Assembly (NCBI RefSeq): GCF_001949145.1
Contig: NW_019091409.1
Location: 1,460,392 to 1,524,391 of the forward strand
Origin: Acanthaster planci
Taxonomy: Eukaryota; Echinodermata; Asteroidea; Valvatida; Acanthasteridae
Reading direction: 5' to 3'
Length of the DNA: 64,000 bases
The notes beneath the pieces are model-generated. The model had not been told where the DNA came from, did no database searches, and saw only the letters and a list, made by a program, of their open reading frames with translations. The position numbers and the translations under genes were made by a program. Of the stretch, positions 62,931 to 64,000 are shown in pieces (positions within the stretch are counted from its first letter, which is position 1; each line of letters begins with the position of its first letter).

Positions 62931-64000
62931 CCGGATGCACAAAACCATGTTAATGCTGTTATGGGGATTACGTGAATGATTTCAGACGGAGGAGATAAGT
63001 TGTCTAACAGTCAGGACTACGATCCAATCAACCTTACTTACATACATGTATGTACCAGTAGGCCTACATGTTACTGGAACAGCCGTGAGGTATTCGCGAG
63101 CACACAAAATTACAGAGACTGAAATTCAAAACTCCTTGGAGTTCCTGCACTGTGCACTTGGATTACAAGATTTGCATTTGAGGACAGTCAAAATTTCACA
63201 TTTTGGTTTCAAGATCTACATTTATACATGTACTAGTTTGTTTTTGCTTGATTCCATGACAACAAATATGTTGATGCAGGCCCTAACAACTCTGCTTTAG
63301 AAAATTTCTTTTTCCAATCACAGCTGAAGTACATAATGTAGGACATTTAGAATGTTTAAAGGTACATGTAGCAAAGAGAACTAAACTTGTCTAGCTCATT
63401 AAAATTTTAGTTACATAACACTGTCGGGATTCACCATGGACAAGTGGCACTCTCCGCGGTGCAACAGTGAGTGACAAAATCTGAGCTAAAAAAATGCCTA
63501 CATGCCTACATGTAGATGGGTCCAACACTATAAAGTGTGTACTGCGTATATCTTTCTCGTGGAATCTAAATAATATGTGAGCACAGACTTCATGGTTCGC
63601 TAAATTGTGCGGGATGAGAAACATGAGGAGGGCAACTGAAGAGAATTATGTAAGCCAACTTTGTACGGGTACGGTGAATGAATATACGCAGTACATATAT
63701 ACAAAGTGTATTGCATGTTACAGCATGACCAAGAGGAAGAGCATTGTTGCTACACAACTTGCCGCATGCTGGTGAGCGTCTGATCTACAGCTGCACTGAA
63801 TACATCTGGGGTTCATTACAGGGTTCGATCAACACAAGCCACAAACAGGCAGAGGGATGAAAATGAAAGTTGATGAATTTCATTTTTGGTGGAGGGGGGG
63901 CGAGAAAGGGGGGGACAGTCACAGTTCACAGTAAAGGCAGATCCATTTATTTGCTTTGGCAGTTACAGGGCCACTGCAGCACAAACACTGCGCTCTACTG

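Larger units (their letters stand above)
56070..64000 (-). other. Upstream Nova intron or 5' flank; N-terminal exon not found
   Basis: A Nova start exon must lie upstream on the minus strand. No minus-strand frame here shows the short basic N-terminus plus a phase-1 GT donor expected before DDTKYML, so it is either very short, divergent or beyond the window. The stretch holds ACATGT tracts, a foldback MITE (60046-60347), a (CAAA)n run (61237-61255) and several non-repetitive islands listed separately. Confidence 0.6.

Noticed and set aside
63760-63840. gggttcgatcaaca as a tRNA T-arm
   Set aside because: No acceptor, D or anticodon stem can be placed around it.

Overview
The window looks like AT-rich nuclear DNA from a marine deuterostome invertebrate (echinoderm, hemichordate or amphioxus grade). 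This is inferred from a split animal-type Nova gene with very long introns, and from a background saturated with short ACATGT/TGTACA palindromes and taggcctaca-type words. There are no operons, and most open frames in the window are chance frames in intron or flanking DNA. One 236-base run of N (50407-50642) shows this is a draft assembly.

The backbone is one minus-strand gene, a Nova-family KH-domain splicing factor. Three coding exons are certain. The first half of KH1 is at 56069-55923, the second half of KH1 at 30108-29957, and a large terminal exon with KH2, a low-complexity linker, KH3 and the stop at 16437-15286. Splice phases and AG/GT borders join them exactly. The introns are about 25.8 kb and 13.5 kb. 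The N-terminal exon was not found and should lie above 56070, perhaps beyond the window. Sequence below 15286 is probably a long 3' UTR followed by intergenic DNA.

The most unusual object is nested antisense in the larger Nova intron, at about 44.2-50.2 kb. It is a plus-strand transposase-like gene (45968-49329) encoding roughly 1,000 residues: a basic coiled-coil N-terminus, Cys-rich motifs, a DDE-like core, a 27-bp coding minisatellite and, after a clean 307-bp intron, a Tudor/SH3-like C-terminal module. Its frame is broken twice, both times by -1, and one break sits on an A AAA AAG heptamer. Both flanks carry many copies of a compound motif, GGTGTCC followed at short distance by GTAGC(A/G)TCGGTA. 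The set ends in a perfect 37-bp palindrome at 50158-50194. The ACATGT background is sparse inside this interval, so it reads as one inserted unit, possibly a DNA transposon of a family I cannot name.

Other structure includes a foldback MITE-like family with two near-complete copies and one solo arm (60046-60347, 40789-41130, 28530-28629). There is a 14/20-bp minisatellite at 26891-27236, several perfect or near-perfect hairpins (4932, 6684, 17524, 18330), and a hammerhead-like stem-loop on the minus strand near 17.9 kb. A few non-repetitive, homeodomain-site-bearing islands are candidate conserved non-coding elements.
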